Translations under genes and position numbers: made by a program
The notes under the pieces: model-generated
The model's input: only the letters and a program-made list of their open reading frames with translations
What the model was told of the DNA's origin: nothing
Databases searched by the model: none
Shown here: positions 33,595 to 45,082 of the stretch, piece after piece
How the letters are laid out: every line of letters begins with the position of its first letter
Numbering within the stretch: the first letter of the stretch is position 1
From: Mycogone perniciosa
Lineage: Eukaryota; Ascomycota; Sordariomycetes; Hypocreales; Hypocreaceae
Length of the DNA: 63,374 bases
Assembly (NCBI GenBank): GCA_025331125.1
Contig: JAOALB010000221.1
Coordinates: forward strand, 1-63,374
Direction of reading: 5' to 3'

Positions 33595-34983
33595 CTCCCC
33601 GATTGAGACTTGAGTTGGGTATCGAACAGAGCAATGGCCATAAAGGTTGTGAACAGCATGAAGGAAGAACAGATGCTATGTACTAGCTAGAACACAATTC
33701 GTGTAGACAGGCCGTGTAGACGCAGCCTCCTTATCATGCCAACATTGAGAGTTGATTAGGTTGGTTTGGGTATTGAGATTGCTTATAGCTGTAGAGGGAA
33801 ATAGTGCCGCGAGCAATATAAAATCCCTTTGTTCGCAAACCGCCTCCCGTGGCTTCAATGACACGCGTGTTTTTGGTCATCCTTAGTATTGTGGCTGCTC
33901 AGTCCGGTGTTCTGTTGACAGCGTCTCACAAAGTTTCAAGGGGAAAATAAAGGGCATTTTGGTCAGGCTCAGTTAGGTTAGTAGAGTTGCACTAGCCGAA
34001 GATCTGATAAATCCAACGATTCAACCCTTGGAAAAGACACGGGGAATATTAACGCATGGACGATTAGGTACGATGTGCACGAGGGACAGTACTATGTGGT
34101 AATTGGATTGTCATATCTCACCTCCCGTCATTTTAATGGCCTTCGCTGTGCACAAGAGGCAGCAGGTCTGGATACGTGGCTTGCGCGTGGTGGACTAATA
34201 ACTAAGACATGCATCGATTTAGCATATAGTATTGGTAAAATGAGACACCGAGATAATACTCGTAATGCCTAGTGTCAGCTCCCATCATGCTGTGAAGCGT
34301 GACAGCTCACTAATAACATTAACTTATGTACGGAGTACGTGCTCGTAATACCCCCTGTATACAAGCCTTGGGCGAGTACGAAGTAATTATGCCCTCCATG
34401 ATATCGGCACTTGTACTCCGTACTCCGTACAGCGACATGGACGCTCTGTTCAACATGTCAAAGCCCATCGCTTCCGTCACAGCTAATACTATTTCGACCC
34501 AAATGGAGGCTGGGCAGCTAATCCGCTTCTGCATGCCACTTCTTGGCTCACCTCCTTGCTTCAATACCCGACCACTTTGTTCCGAAGACCTACCCTCTTG
34601 ACCGACTAGTGAACAGCGCGGAAGCGGAGGGCTTGACCCGTATGTCTGTCCCTCCCTTCGACATATGGGTCGGGTTCATTGCCGATGGATGGCCTCCATC
34701 ACTACCTAACACATATCACGAGCGACAAGAAAAAGCAATGACACCCTCGTTGAGAGAATGAGGTGTGGCAGCCAAGGCGGTCACTCTCAGCCGCTCTTTG
34801 AGGAATTGGAGCACCGACCGTGAAGGCGATTAACCAGGACGCCTCCATTCCAACATTAAACTGAATCACGCCGAGCGCACATGTTCATCCTCAGACCTAG
34901 ACGGACATAGTAAACGGGTGGCCGCCTTACAGTCTAAAGACGACTTGTTTTCAGGGCAGAACGCACTCGTGCTTAGCGAAATA
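33595..34983. other. Intergenic region with TACGGAGTA motifs
   Basis: TACGGAGTA or TACTCCGTA occurs at 34329-34337, 34414-34422 and 34421-34429, the last two overlapping. Frames up to 91 codons around 34.3-34.8 kb run through these motifs and have no coding features. A 5' exon of the SLATT gene may lie at the right end: an acceptor (CTCAG) ends at 34894 and the SLATT frame is open back to 34834. Confidence 0.5.
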
Positions 34984-35772
34984 ATGCAGCAGATCACACA
35001 AATCGCCCGGGCGGCTCAATCGTCTTGGACCAATTTCGTGTCCCCACAAGATCGAGAAGAACTAGGCTACTTTCCCAATGGCGAGCGAGGACCCCGAGTG
35101 AACAAGAATTCCAACACGCCTCTCACAATCATCACGACGGACAACAATGCTCTTATTCCGCAAAACGACAAGCTCCTCGCCTTCCGCTCGCTGACGGGCA
35201 TCGATACGGTCCCTGCGCTATCGAACTCTGGTCACGCACTCCGCGCCGCGCCGAATGTTGGCATTTACCAACGAGTGGTGTTGGCCGAGAAGAAGGCAGC
35301 GCGGAGCTATCGCCTCTTTCATATCGCCATCAATTTCTGCCTCGGCGCCCAAATCATTGTCGGGGCGTCTGTGACGGCCCTCGGAGCGGCCAGTGGGTGT
35401 GGTTCACGCCATTCCGTCACGGCCTTTGGCGCCATGAACACCATCATGGCGGGGATCCTCACATATCTCAAGGGCTCCGGATTGCCAAATCGCTTCAAGA
35501 CCCACAAAAATGAGTGGAGGCAAATCCGGGAGTACATTGAGCAGCGCGAGCGAGATCTCTATCTGGCAGATTGCCCGCTTAATCCTCACGAAGAGGTGGC
35601 CATCGTGGAGGAAATGTATAACAGGGTGAAAGCAGAAGTCGATTCTGGTAACAAGACGGCTGGAGGTCGTGGCCAGCTCCAGCGACATGACTCGATAATA
35701 CCAACTTCTCACAGGGCGGCAACCAAAGCTGCCAAGTCTGCAACGGAGACACCGGTAACTGAAAAAAACTAG
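34984..35772 (+). CDS. Fungal SLATT-domain two-transmembrane protein
   Basis: From the first in-frame ATG (34984) the protein has 262 residues. The frame is open upstream to 34834 without an ATG, so an upstream exon is possible. The core is two adjacent hydrophobic helices (IAINFCLGAQIIVGASVTAL and FGAMNTIMAGILTYL) between YQRVVLAEKKAARSYRLFH and NRFKTHKNEWRQIREYIEQRE. This is the pattern of the SLATT fungal domain (SMODS and SLOG associating two-TM effector). Bacterial SLATT proteins are predicted membrane effectors tied to nucleotide-signalling defence. In fungi the family is widespread and its role is unknown. The C-terminal tail is polar. No SLOG or nucleotidyltransferase partner is visible nearby. 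Confidence 0.82.
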   Translation: MQQITQIARAAQSSWTNFVSPQDREELGYFPNGERGPRVNKNSNTPLTIITTDNNALIPQNDKLLAFRSLTGIDTVPALSNSGHALRAAPNVGIYQRVVLAEKKAARSYRLFHIAINFCLGAQIIVGASVTALGAASGCGSRHSVTAFGAMNTIMAGILTYLKGSGLPNRFKTHKNEWRQIREYIEQRERDLYLADCPLNPHEEVAIVEEMYNRVKAEVDSGNKTAGGRGQLQRHDSIIPTSHRAATKAAKSATETPVTEKN

Positions 35773-37246
35773 TTTGGAGTGAGACGAGAAGCTCTTGGGC
35801 AAACAGGAGCATGTCTGAATTTGTCATGATCATTTTTCTTGACGAGACGGCAAGCGGCTTATGTTAAACCAGCCTGGCACATGCATCAGAAGATCCATGC
35901 TTCATGATGTACACGGACACATTTATTGCCAACTTACATTTATCATATGGTCTTTTTAATATTTAATTCCTGGTGGATAAATCCTTCTCTTCAATTCCCA
36001 TCACCTCATTTTGTTGATCTCTGTGTTGCTCATTCCCCTGTAGACGAGCGCCATCCCTCTGCTTCTTGCAAGCAATATCATTTCATTCACCACAAACAAT
36101 TCCACACAATTTGCAATTGATATCAGTGCAGCGAACAGAACATCTTGGTAGGTTTTTTATTTTTATTTTCTCCCTACAGTCAGCTCGCGATTCTTCAATC
36201 ACAGTCAGTTCCGTGGGAGCAGAGTGCATCGGATTGAGAAGCCAGGCTTCATATTCCGGAGTGCCCACACCAGCGACGTCCGCAATGCTCGCCGTGCTTT
36301 AATTCAGAAAATAATATTGGACGAACTCCTACGAAATGTAGATTTTGCAGGTTTTATTGGTAGGCCCAGGTTCGTTTAAAGACCTCCACCCCTGACGAAG
36401 CCCGAGTCCTTGACCCTCTCGTTAAGACTCTCTCAATACCCGAAATCTCATGCCGTCAGGCGTAAACATGCTCACCCAGGCAGACCTCATCGCTGAGAAT
36501 GGCCGCGCTCCCTGGCTGTTCCTGGTTTTCGAAGACCCTCGTGTTCGGCTTAAGGTGGAGGAACATGAGTCAAGATGAAGCAAGTGACGTGCCGAATTTG
36601 TGGCTGATTTATTTTGAGATTGGGGTTGTGCTGTTAGATACCCTGGATACCCTGGATATCGCTGATTATCGGATCGGTCCGTCCCGTCGTTGCTGGGTTT
36701 TTATTCTGGGATGACTTGGCATTTCCGACCTGGTCATGGCCTGATATTCTCGCTTATACAAAGTGGCATGAGGTCAATCACTTCAAGTCCAACCCCAACT
36801 TCGAATGAGAATTCTACCACCTCTTTGTCTAGATGGTTCTGTATTATTGAGAAAAGCGTTTACAATATTTGACGTGTAAACTTTATCTAAGAAAGGGCAT
36901 TGTAGGGCGTGAATGAATCCATACATATGTAGTCAAAGCAATATACTTCACCAAGTTCTCAATGAAATGATAAATGAAAGCTTCTTCTGTTTCCCAAGCC
37001 TGCCTTCCAGATTTTTCTGTTGATCGGCTGCTATCTTTCCAACTCCGCGGTGATATCTTGTATCGTGAGTAGGCAGTCTCGGATTCCGAGACGGTGGTGT
37101 CGTTGAAAACTCCAAATGAGCGTTCGCTGCCGCCAGACGAGGCGGCGCGCTTTTTTTATTTCATATTTTGTCATGAGTATTTATGACCAAAGTTCGTGAG
37201 AGTCGTAGAGCTTCGTGGGCTGGAGAAAGGATGCCAGAATAATTGA
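35773..37246. other. Intergenic region, nothing recognised
   Basis: AT-rich 3' flanks of the converging SLATT and cysteine-rich genes. Frames up to 78 codons lack features. A short tandem GATACCCTG repeat occurs near 36638-36660. No RNA gene was seen. Confidence 0.5.
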
Positions 37247-37960
37247 TCACAGAAGAAGGGGCGCCATGGCAAGAAGGCCAACGAGAAGGTTGGGAGTTGT
37301 CATACTTCCAGCGCCTTCTGAGCAATCACTGCCGCCGCCCTTGCTTCCCCCCTTTCCTCCTCGGCTCTTCCTCTTGCACAGCTTCTGGCATTTATTGTCG
37401 CTCGTGCACGTCTCACCCGCATTGCAGTAGAAGCCGTTGTTGCAACACACGGCAGTTGAGGGGATACACGAGTTCAAACACAACTTCTGAGTGGAGGAGC
37501 AACTCCCAGAGCCGGAGGAACTCTTGATCTCACATTTCCCTCCAGTGGAGCAGGTCTTACCAGAGTCGCACCATGTTCCAGCTGTCTTGTCGCAGCATTG
37601 GCCGCCTGACGGGATACATACGTTTCCGCACAACGTCTTTCCAGCGCTACAGCTCAGTGTATCGCCATCTTTGCATATGGCACCGACCCGACAGCATCCA
37701 TTCTTCCCGCACGTGTAGCCAAGCTCACAGTAGGAACCATTGCCAAGGCTGCAGCAACTGCCCGTGACTGGCATGCATTTGCCATCGCAGGTCTTTTGGC
37801 CAACATCACACGAACCAGCGAGGGCAATCGAATTGTAGAGCGATGACCCGAGGCCGGGAAGGACGAGGTCTTCTGTCGCGGCTGGGGCAATGTTCCTGCC
37901 AGCGAATGTTTGGGCAGTGGATAAGCTGGCCACGGCCAGGAAGAGAACGCTGAAAACCAT
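37247..37960 (-). CDS. Cysteine-rich secreted protein, probable GPI anchor
   Basis: A single exon of 237 residues. A signal peptide (about 1-16, MVFSVLFLAVASLSTAQ) and a C-terminal hydrophobic end (NLLVGLLAMAPLLL) after a small-residue stretch (GAGSMTT) fit a GPI-anchored cell-surface protein. Between them lie three tandem cysteine repeats of about 40 residues (51-90, 104-143, 154-191). Each follows a C...C...C(M/I)P...CC...C...C...C pattern with a conserved Cys-Ile/Met-Pro and Cys-Cys pair. A Gly/Ser/Lys-rich spacer (199-211) separates them from the anchor. The repeats resemble disulphide-knotted modules seen in fungal wall proteins. Ligand and function are unknown. Confidence 0.85.
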   Translation of the reverse strand: MVFSVLFLAVASLSTAQTFAGRNIAPAATEDLVLPGLGSSLYNSIALAGSCDVGQKTCDGKCMPVTGSCCSLGNGSYCELGYTCGKNGCCRVGAICKDGDTLSCSAGKTLCGNVCIPSGGQCCDKTAGTWCDSGKTCSTGGKCEIKSSSGSGSCSSTQKLCLNSCIPSTAVCCNNGFYCNAGETCTSDNKCQKLCKRKSRGGKGGSKGGGSDCSEGAGSMTTPNLLVGLLAMAPLLL

Positions 37961-39229
37961 GATGGTTTAGGGTGAAAGGAGAGTGAAACAGCTGGTAAAG
38001 AAGCAGAAGTAACTTCACTGAGTACGGGGTATTCCGTAAGTGCTGAAGCACTGGTCTGGTAGCCTGAGAAACAGATATGGAGAGTTGTCGCCATTTGAGG
38101 AGAGATCAGAGATCACTTTTAAACAAGTGTTTTCGGCATATGCCGCCGTCAATGGAGAGGCAGGTCTGCTCAGCCATATTCAGAAGATACACCGAGTTCC
38201 GAGTGAGCCAATAACGCTGATCCCCTTGACTCATAGACATGTCTTGGCTGAAAAGACACAGCAGAGTGACTGGCGGCGCATCGTGTCGTCGCTAGTGCAT
38301 TCAGCCTCAGCCTATGTCAGTGACAGTGGATGATAAGCCCAATAGACTTTCCATCCGACTGTGATGGCGGAGGTGGTAAGCACGGGCTTTGGATCTGGAT
38401 CTGTCTAGAATATTCATCACGAGACCGGCTATACAAGATTTGACGTACCCAGGCTTCAAAGAACTCACTTGCACACAATATCTTACACGTAGCTTAGTGA
38501 AGAGTCATGTGGTATCCGTATTTACATGCTGACACGTTGGCACAGCACATGAAATGGTGTTGAAAAAACCCCATCGTCTGGTCCTTGGAGGCTCGTCTGG
38601 GCGATGGTAGCGCAGCAAGCCATCAACAGCGTGCATACTTTGGGTCATAAGGCAGAGTTAAGCTTTAGGCACCGTACTTTTGTGCAACACGTATTGGTCA
38701 AGGTCGTCGAAGCTTTTGAGAGCCGGGGGGGATCTCAGACCGATGGTAACCTGCAATTCAGCCGCACATGCATGGCGTCTTATCAATGGGAGATGGTTTG
38801 GCTGGCCAGCCGCTGTGTTGGCCCATGAAGACAACCTAGTACCGCCACGGCAGATTTCTTTTTAGTCATTTCCCCCTTTTAAGCTTAATAAAAGGCTTAA
38901 GGCTGGCGGGCTACCGACTTTGGCTGTTCACTGCCCTGCAATCATCATTGGTGCGGACCATTGCATGTGACAGGTGTATTCTTTTTTTGCCACGCTGTGG
39001 ATTATGGATTCGGCGACGACTTCATTCTCTAGGGCTGGTAGTCTTCGCGCAGGTCACAAATTGGTTCGTTCTACGGAGTAGGCCGCCTGGACTTTAAGTC
39101 GCGAGTTCGAAGCGCTTTGATCAGAATCTTATCACCGACAGCGAAACTATTCGTGCAGCAAATTAATATCTCATTATTCCGAAACAGCTTGTGTTCTCTA
39201 AAAGCATTCATAATTGGCGCTGAGGTTGA
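37961..39229. other. Intergenic region, nothing recognised
   Basis: Promoter of the cysteine-rich gene plus the nitrilase 3' flank. TACGGAGTA occurs at 39072-39080. Frames up to 97 codons (38040-38333) have no supporting feature. Confidence 0.5.
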
Positions 39230-40533
39230 TCACTGCTCCTCCGTCGAGGGAAGTGGCTTGTTCAGACCAAGACGCTCAAGTGTGCTGGGGAAGTGTTTAG
39301 GGTCAGAGTTGTTCGTATCGACAATGAAGGCCTTTGGTGTCTTGTCCACAAGAAGGCGGATCAAGTCTGGTCGATTGTAGTGCCCACCCTGTTTCCACAA
39401 CCATCAGTTAGCACATCGTCCGTCATCAAGCGTTCATCAGGAACATACATAGTCAGCAAGACGTTTAGATAGGATATTCTCATTGAGGTCGATGTCGGCA
39501 ATGAGAAGACCATCAAACGTCTTGGGCGGATCCTCGACGGCGCGAAAGCCATCTGGACGGTAGATGCGAGCGAAGCCATTGCCGATAATGTCAGCCTCGC
39601 CATCCAGAGCAGCCTCGTTATCCCGCAGGCGCTCGGGCAGATTAAGTCGCGTACCCTCGCGGCTGACGACTTGGGTAGGCGCTATAGTCCAGGCGCCTGT
39701 CTCAGCGGCATAAGCCGGACTGACAATCTCCGACTGGAGATCCGACGTATTGGAGTAAGGGTTCGGATACTGCAGATGCGCGGCGGGTGGTATGACGGGC
39801 CAAGCGGCGACGTGAATCTCTTCGTGGAGCGCACAGGCGTGGGCTTTGAGGAAGGGATTCATCTACAGAGTATAGATTGTCAATTGAACTGACTTGAGTC
39901 AAGTAACTCTGGGGACTCACGTTCTCCCAGCAATTGAGGTGGCCGAGAGCACCAATCTCAGTCTCAACGACACTGGTGAGGGAGTCACCTGTCCCCTCAC
40001 CAAATACCAGTTTTTCAACATGGGTGGGCTTGATCTTCCGCCGGTGGTTGATGACTTCGCCGCTCGGGTCAATGAGAACTTGGGCCATGTATAGGCTACT
40101 GCCCTCAAGCTCAGAGTATCCTAGAGAGACATACACCTGGGCGTTACGAGCAGCAGATCGGATGCGTCGCATTTCATCCGAGTCAGAACGAAGGCTGTTT
40201 TTGTGGTACTCTTTAAGCAAGGGCAAGGAGTCCATGAAACTGGCCCGCCATTGCCAGTATGGGTATCTACAAGCGCTGATTAGATGGATGTCCTCTTGCC
40301 GTCGTCTTCATCGTGTTGTTGGCCATACCCAGGAATCCCTACTTGGGTCAGTCATGTTCCTGAAAACTGGCGTCATTGGACTTGCATGTCTCAGGAAAGC
40401 CAATGAGCTTGCATCCCTTCTGGCCGGCCTCGGTGATGAGGTCGATGGTCTTTTGCACCGACTTCTCAAGGTTGAACCAGCCCGGCTCTGATTGGACACA
40501 GGCGACCTTGTATTTTCGGATGATACCAGGCAT
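39230..40533 (-). CDS. Nitrilase (branch 1 C-N hydrolase; nitrilase/cyanide hydratase type)
   Basis: Five exons (40386-40533, 40329-40338, 39921-40266, 39449-39862, 39230-39388) give 358 residues, the normal length for fungal nitrilases and cyanide hydratases. The Glu-Lys-Cys triad is complete: Glu48 in GFPETW, Lys130 in HRRKIKPTH and Cys165 in LNCWENMNP. The family blocks IPGYPYW, RRIRSAAR, VSLGYSE, ARIYRPDG and GGHYNRPDL are all present. Intron 1 uses a GCAAGT donor (GC-AG class, 47 nt) and exon 2 is a 10 nt microexon coding for the end of the ETWIPG segment. Without both, the conserved region is broken. Nitrilases hydrolyse nitriles to acids and ammonia; cyanide hydratases make formamide from HCN. 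I cannot choose between them from sequence. It is likely cytosolic and filament-forming like its family. Confidence 0.9.
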
Positions 40534-41135
40534 TTTCCTTGTAACGTTGAGAGAATATTACTAGCTATGGAGAGAAGGGGTGTGTGGATGAATTGGAAGG
40601 TTCTTAATGATGTGTGTCGAAGTCCCCGGACTACCTTGCATTTATGGATGTAATTGCCAGTCCTGCATTCGAAAGTGGAATCATTCCGCAGACTGTGTAG
40701 ACCACCTCGTGACTCCTCATATCTTCACACAACTACTTCGTATTCCGCATTTGCGGCGGCAAGGTGCCATGCATCGTCCGAGCGGAGCTGAAAATGTGAA
40801 TGCGGGTGTCAGAGTGGAGAAAAGGAGCCTATCATAGGCTATGCACTAATATCGCGACGTAATACTTGGTTAAAACGAAATACTGATTCAGGGCCGCGTC
40901 TTTGTCCATCACCTACGAGTACAGTCTCCATGGGTGCGTAACCGATATGCATAGCTAACGAGGCCCGAAGCGGTCCGCGAGGGAAGCGATATTGGCCAAG
41001 TCCATATCAACCCAATTATGGGTTAGATAGATCGTTGCTTGGGTGTAGACCCAGCGAAAGGCCAACCACAGAGCCCACAACAGTTTACTAAGTAGAGCAT
41101 GGTATTACGTTTTGGGTCGAGTAAGAGGGCAACGG
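40534..41135. other. Nitrilase upstream region
   Basis: These 602 bp separate regulator 2's stop from the nitrilase start on the same strand and should hold the nitrilase promoter. I see no clear CGG inverted pair that I would name as an operator. Confidence 0.4.
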
Positions 41136-43282
41136 CTACCATCCCGTGACCTCCACATTCCCGGGGAAGCCCTCCCAGAACCCCTGAGTGGCATCTGCAA
41201 ACGACGCTTGCATTACAGAGTTGATGTCGAAATACGTGTCAAACAGGTCAAAGTCCGCGGGCGGCACAACGCCAAGCTCACTCGCCTCCATCTCGGCATC
41301 ATCGGACCCTTTGCGCGCAGACGCTGCCTATGGTGATTCTTCAGTCGGGTAGGGTCAAGGAGTGATGGGTAAAGGACACTGACCACTGCGTCTTCTTCGC
41401 TCCCACTATCATGGACCCGCACGGGAGAGGGCTGCAAGGCCCCGTAGTCGATGATGGCGTTTCGCATCTCCCTTCTTTCGCCGGGGGTTATAGTACTGCC
41501 GCCCTTGGATTTTATGTTCCTGTAGAAAGTGTGCATGGCTTTTATCGTTTCTCTCTAATCAGATTTGTCAGTCGGGCTGCAACAGGGATGGATTCCCACA
41601 GGCGGATGCGACAAACCCAAGTGTCCGCCATTGGCCAAGCTTGCCGCATATCCTTCAGAAAGACACATCCGTCAATAATACGCTGTCGCCAGCTCTCAAT
41701 ATGCGCATCGGCTTCATCGACATGAGAAAAGTGCGAAAAGTATAGGAGGGTTCCGACAGCCGTGTATATCGTAAACCCGATCCATGGGACCAGGCCACGC
41801 AGGAAGAACAAGCCGAATCCACGTATATCCTGCAACATCTCGCAGATCTGGTCTGCTGCCCTAGCTAGCTCTTTGCACGAAAATGCGGACCACGGCTTCC
41901 AATCATTGTTCTGATGTTCGCACTCCTCCCGCATCTCAAGCTCTGGCAGATACGAGCGATACAGAAAGATGACGGACATGAAGTAAATGCAGTGCATATA
42001 GCAGAATGCCTGCCCTTGGTTCTGCACGGTGTGGGCATGAAGAAGAGACAAATCGTATCTCAGTCGAGGCGGGAGGGACTCTCTCCACGCGTCGAGCCGT
42101 TTCAACAGGCGCTGAAGCTCCGACTCGGCTTGCCAAGGAGGCGTTTTGTTCGAGTGCGACGAGCAGGACCATTTTGCAACTGCGCCCCAGATATCGGCTA
42201 CCTTCATGCTGTACGCAACGATCCCTAACTCACCCGGTGAGCTTTGCAAACGGCCGTCGGACCCAGGGCCATCAATGCGAGGGCAGCTGACAGGCTCCCC
42301 GAAGTTGAAGTTGCTCATGTCGCATGGTAGCTGGATCCGCATGCTGTCAGCAGACAATAATCGCCCGCGACCCTTGCCGCCGCTCAGGAGACTATCCATA
42401 AGAAAGCAGGTCCAAGCCGTACGCCGCCTCTCTTCAGCGAGGATGAAGTCTTTTTTGAAGGTGGTCACAATGGATGATTCTTCAAACAAACCCATGATCT
42501 GGGCCATCCGAATGGCCATGCCGAGGTAAACCCAGGCGCGTCTTCCTTCGCCTGATCCCCACGAATGCCCCGTCAGCATGAGCAGTACCTGGATTCGTTG
42601 TAGACTTGGCTCGTCAATTGAAGGGATAATGAGCGCCCTGGTGTGCCCGGCAAAAGAGTTGCTCGTTTCTATCTGGCTCGAGAATCCCTCCGGTGGTTTT
42701 TGAGAGAATCTTGGCAGCGCGTTAGTTATTTCATCGATGGTAGCCATTCATGTTACTGACCTCACAGTGATGGCCAACATGGCCCAAGCAACAGTCCGGT
42801 CGAGAGTTCTGTTATGAATCTGGGCAAAAAAGCTGGGAATATGGTGGAAGCACCATTTGTAAGAGCATCTAAGATAGCTCTCCTTGATCTCATCTGTCAC
42901 GTACTCCAGCGGGTCCTTTTCCCACAGATTCACCTTGGGCTCTGTTTGGCCATCATCCACGGGTGCTGCGGGAACAGGTGAGGTAGATGGCGCCGACAAA
43001 ATGACGTTGCTATCCGGAGTGCTGGAAATAGTAGAGGAATCACGCGTCTGACGCTCAATGCGCGGACGACGGAAGATGAAAGAGGTGCCCTTTGGTGGGA
43101 AGATGCATTCGTCTCCTCTCTCCTTGCAGCGGATACAAGGAGGCCCACCAGAATGAATACACTGGAGGGACAGGTTAGCAGGAGAAAAAAAAGGAAAATC
43201 CATGGGAGATGGTAGGTTTTTGGTGTGTATATACTCTTCTTTTCGATGTTCGACACGCACCGCAGGCGATTGATTTCTTCAT
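41136..43282 (-). CDS. Zn2Cys6 fungal transcription factor 2
   Basis: Five exons (43235-43282, 42761-43161, 41617-42709, 41384-41554, 41136-41327) give 634 residues. Exon 1 codes MKKSIACGACRTSKRR and intron 1 splits the zinc cluster, which continues with CIHSGGPPCIRC, giving Cys-X2-Cys-X6-Cys-X7-Cys-X2-Cys-X6-Cys. The middle homology region includes RRAWVYLGMAIRMAQIMGL and RRRTAWTCFLMD. An acidic, aromatic C-terminus (ADFDLFDTYFDIN) looks like an activation domain. Introns 2 and 4 use GTCAGT donors and intron 3 uses GTTTGT. Skipping intron 3 would leave an apparent frameshift after MADTW. The gene is 602 bp upstream of the nitrilase on the same strand and could regulate it. Confidence 0.92.
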
Positions 43283-44674
43283 TACCGCGGCAAAGAGAAG
43301 CTCATTTTTGACGCGCGCGTCCACTGATGATGACGAACAAACAATCGACTCCCACTCTCATATACGGGCAGTATTCGCCTTTCCCATTGAAAAACAGTGG
43401 CAATAATACCCCATATATCTCGATTATTGTTGTTGAAGTTCAATGGTTGATTAATCGGCTACAAATGATGGTGCTCGTGACATAATTGAGTGTCATGGCC
43501 AGGCGGTTAGTGCCTGAGGCATGAAGCTAAAGGTACGCATGCTCGAGAGGTAACCAAGGATCATGGAGATGAGAGAAGAAACAAATTGAGGCTCGACCAG
43601 AAAATCTTCAACATGCCCCGGATATGCCCCCTAACAAGTTGGTACACAATGAAAGATACTGTTTTTCGTTACTGATAATTGTTGAAAGTTATTTTGATGT
43701 GGCAATAATGTCTCATCCTACTTATGAGGCTGACAACAACAACCAAACCACAGTGTGCATAGATAATTTGTTCACATATTTTATCTGTGAACTGCAATGC
43801 GACTGCCACCCAACCAATTCATTTAACCAGATAAGAAAAATAGCTAACTTGGAATTACACATAATAGTCTCTATAACAGGGCATATATGGTCTATGGGAT
43901 CTTTATCATTTGACTATTCGGGCAAATTTATCCAGTGCATAGGGGAGGCGATTCTCTCGGATAGTTGTTATTCCGAGACCGAAGTCAAGCGGGCGACAGA
44001 GACCGCAAACATATAAGTAAATATTACTGTATGAACTAGTGGCTCTAATTGCCCTATATTACCCTGGTTGCAATAGATTACTCTCATTGCAATGGATTAC
44101 GACTATTGCTATAAATAGTCCCTATATAGCTGGAGTTTATATTATAATACAATATAATAGTAAAAAGCCCCTTATACTCTATCAGCCCACGGTCTAATGA
44201 GACATGTATCTTTTGTTGTCCCACCTTTTTTATCGCCCGGTAATCAACTGATGCAAATCCTCCAAGGAAAACAACCCGGCTACTTGATGGTCATTACCTC
44301 CATGGCCCTCCGATGTGGGATAGCGGAGGCTATAGGTCTTCAGGTCTCCTCGAGTATATTCGATATTGTCGCTCTATTTCGTTGGAGACAAAAGCAGCAA
44401 TTATACTGCATGTACCAAGACGGTAGTCGCGAAGTCAATGCAGTTGTTCCGCTCCTCTTATCGACTAACAGTCTAGTGAGTAATCGTAAAAACACAGGCT
44501 TGTCCAAATGCTGCCTTGACTGAACGATCCGTGATGTAGGTTCTCACTAGGTCGGTGATGTCAACCTCAGTAACGGATTATTCCACATCACGGCACATTC
44601 CACAACATGACACATTCCTTCATTTCAACGCACATTCCTTGATTCCCAACTAGCTTGCAATAACAGCCGGATCC
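43283..44674. other. Intergenic transition to transposon-rich DNA
   Basis: GC content falls from left to right. Frames at 43624-44016 (130 codons) and 44197-44523 (108 codons) have no recognisable features and I do not call them. An inverted 9-mer, CCGTGATGT at 44529-44537 and ACATCACGG at 44585-44593, is followed by three copies of CACATTCC between 44594 and 44644. Confidence 0.45.
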
Positions 44675-44679
44675 GTAAG
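44675..44679. repeat. Target-site duplication GTAAG, left of element 1
   Basis: It matches 52402-52406 exactly, immediately outside the two LTR ends. Confidence 0.9.
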
Positions 44680-45082
44680 TGTCACGACCCGACCCTCTTA
44701 TGGCCGCATAAAGGGTCCAAGGCGGTATGTACCCCGGAAGAACGACGGAACGACTGTCTAATCAGGAAGGATCACTCGGATCACTGTAAACTACGGATCA
44801 CTGGGATCACGGAATGTAAGCCAAAGTAATCTAACACAACCGTGATCTATATATAATCTAAGTATATTCACTATATATCTCCTTTATATATAAAACTGGA
44901 TAAGTCACAATTATTTAATATAGTTACTTAAATAGTTGTTAATATAATTATTTACTTAAACCACCTATTCTACAAAATAGTAACTATAGTACCTTACTTA
45001 GTATTTATCCCTAACCTCTCTGTTAATATAAACCCTGCGAACCTCAGGTTTAACTATTAAAAATTATACCCGGATTGTTATA
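44680..45082 (+). repeat. Left LTR of element 1 (403 bp)
   Basis: It begins TGTCACGACC and ends GTTATA (mutated from GTTACA). It aligns end to end with 51999-52401 at the same length. Its outer part is GC-normal, while its inner part shows many G/C to A/T changes relative to the right LTR. Confidence 0.92.

Noticed and set aside
41537..41620. Apparent frameshift near the 3' end of Zn2Cys6 regulator 2
   Set aside because: A 62 nt intron (41555-41616) with a GTTTGT donor, CTGAC branch site and TTAG acceptor joins MADTW to RETIKAMHTF in frame, and the downstream acidic tail follows naturally.
43624..44523. Two frames of 130 and 108 codons near the transposon border
   Set aside because: Neither has a domain, a splice-consistent extension or coding-like composition; the region grades into AT-rich transposon DNA.
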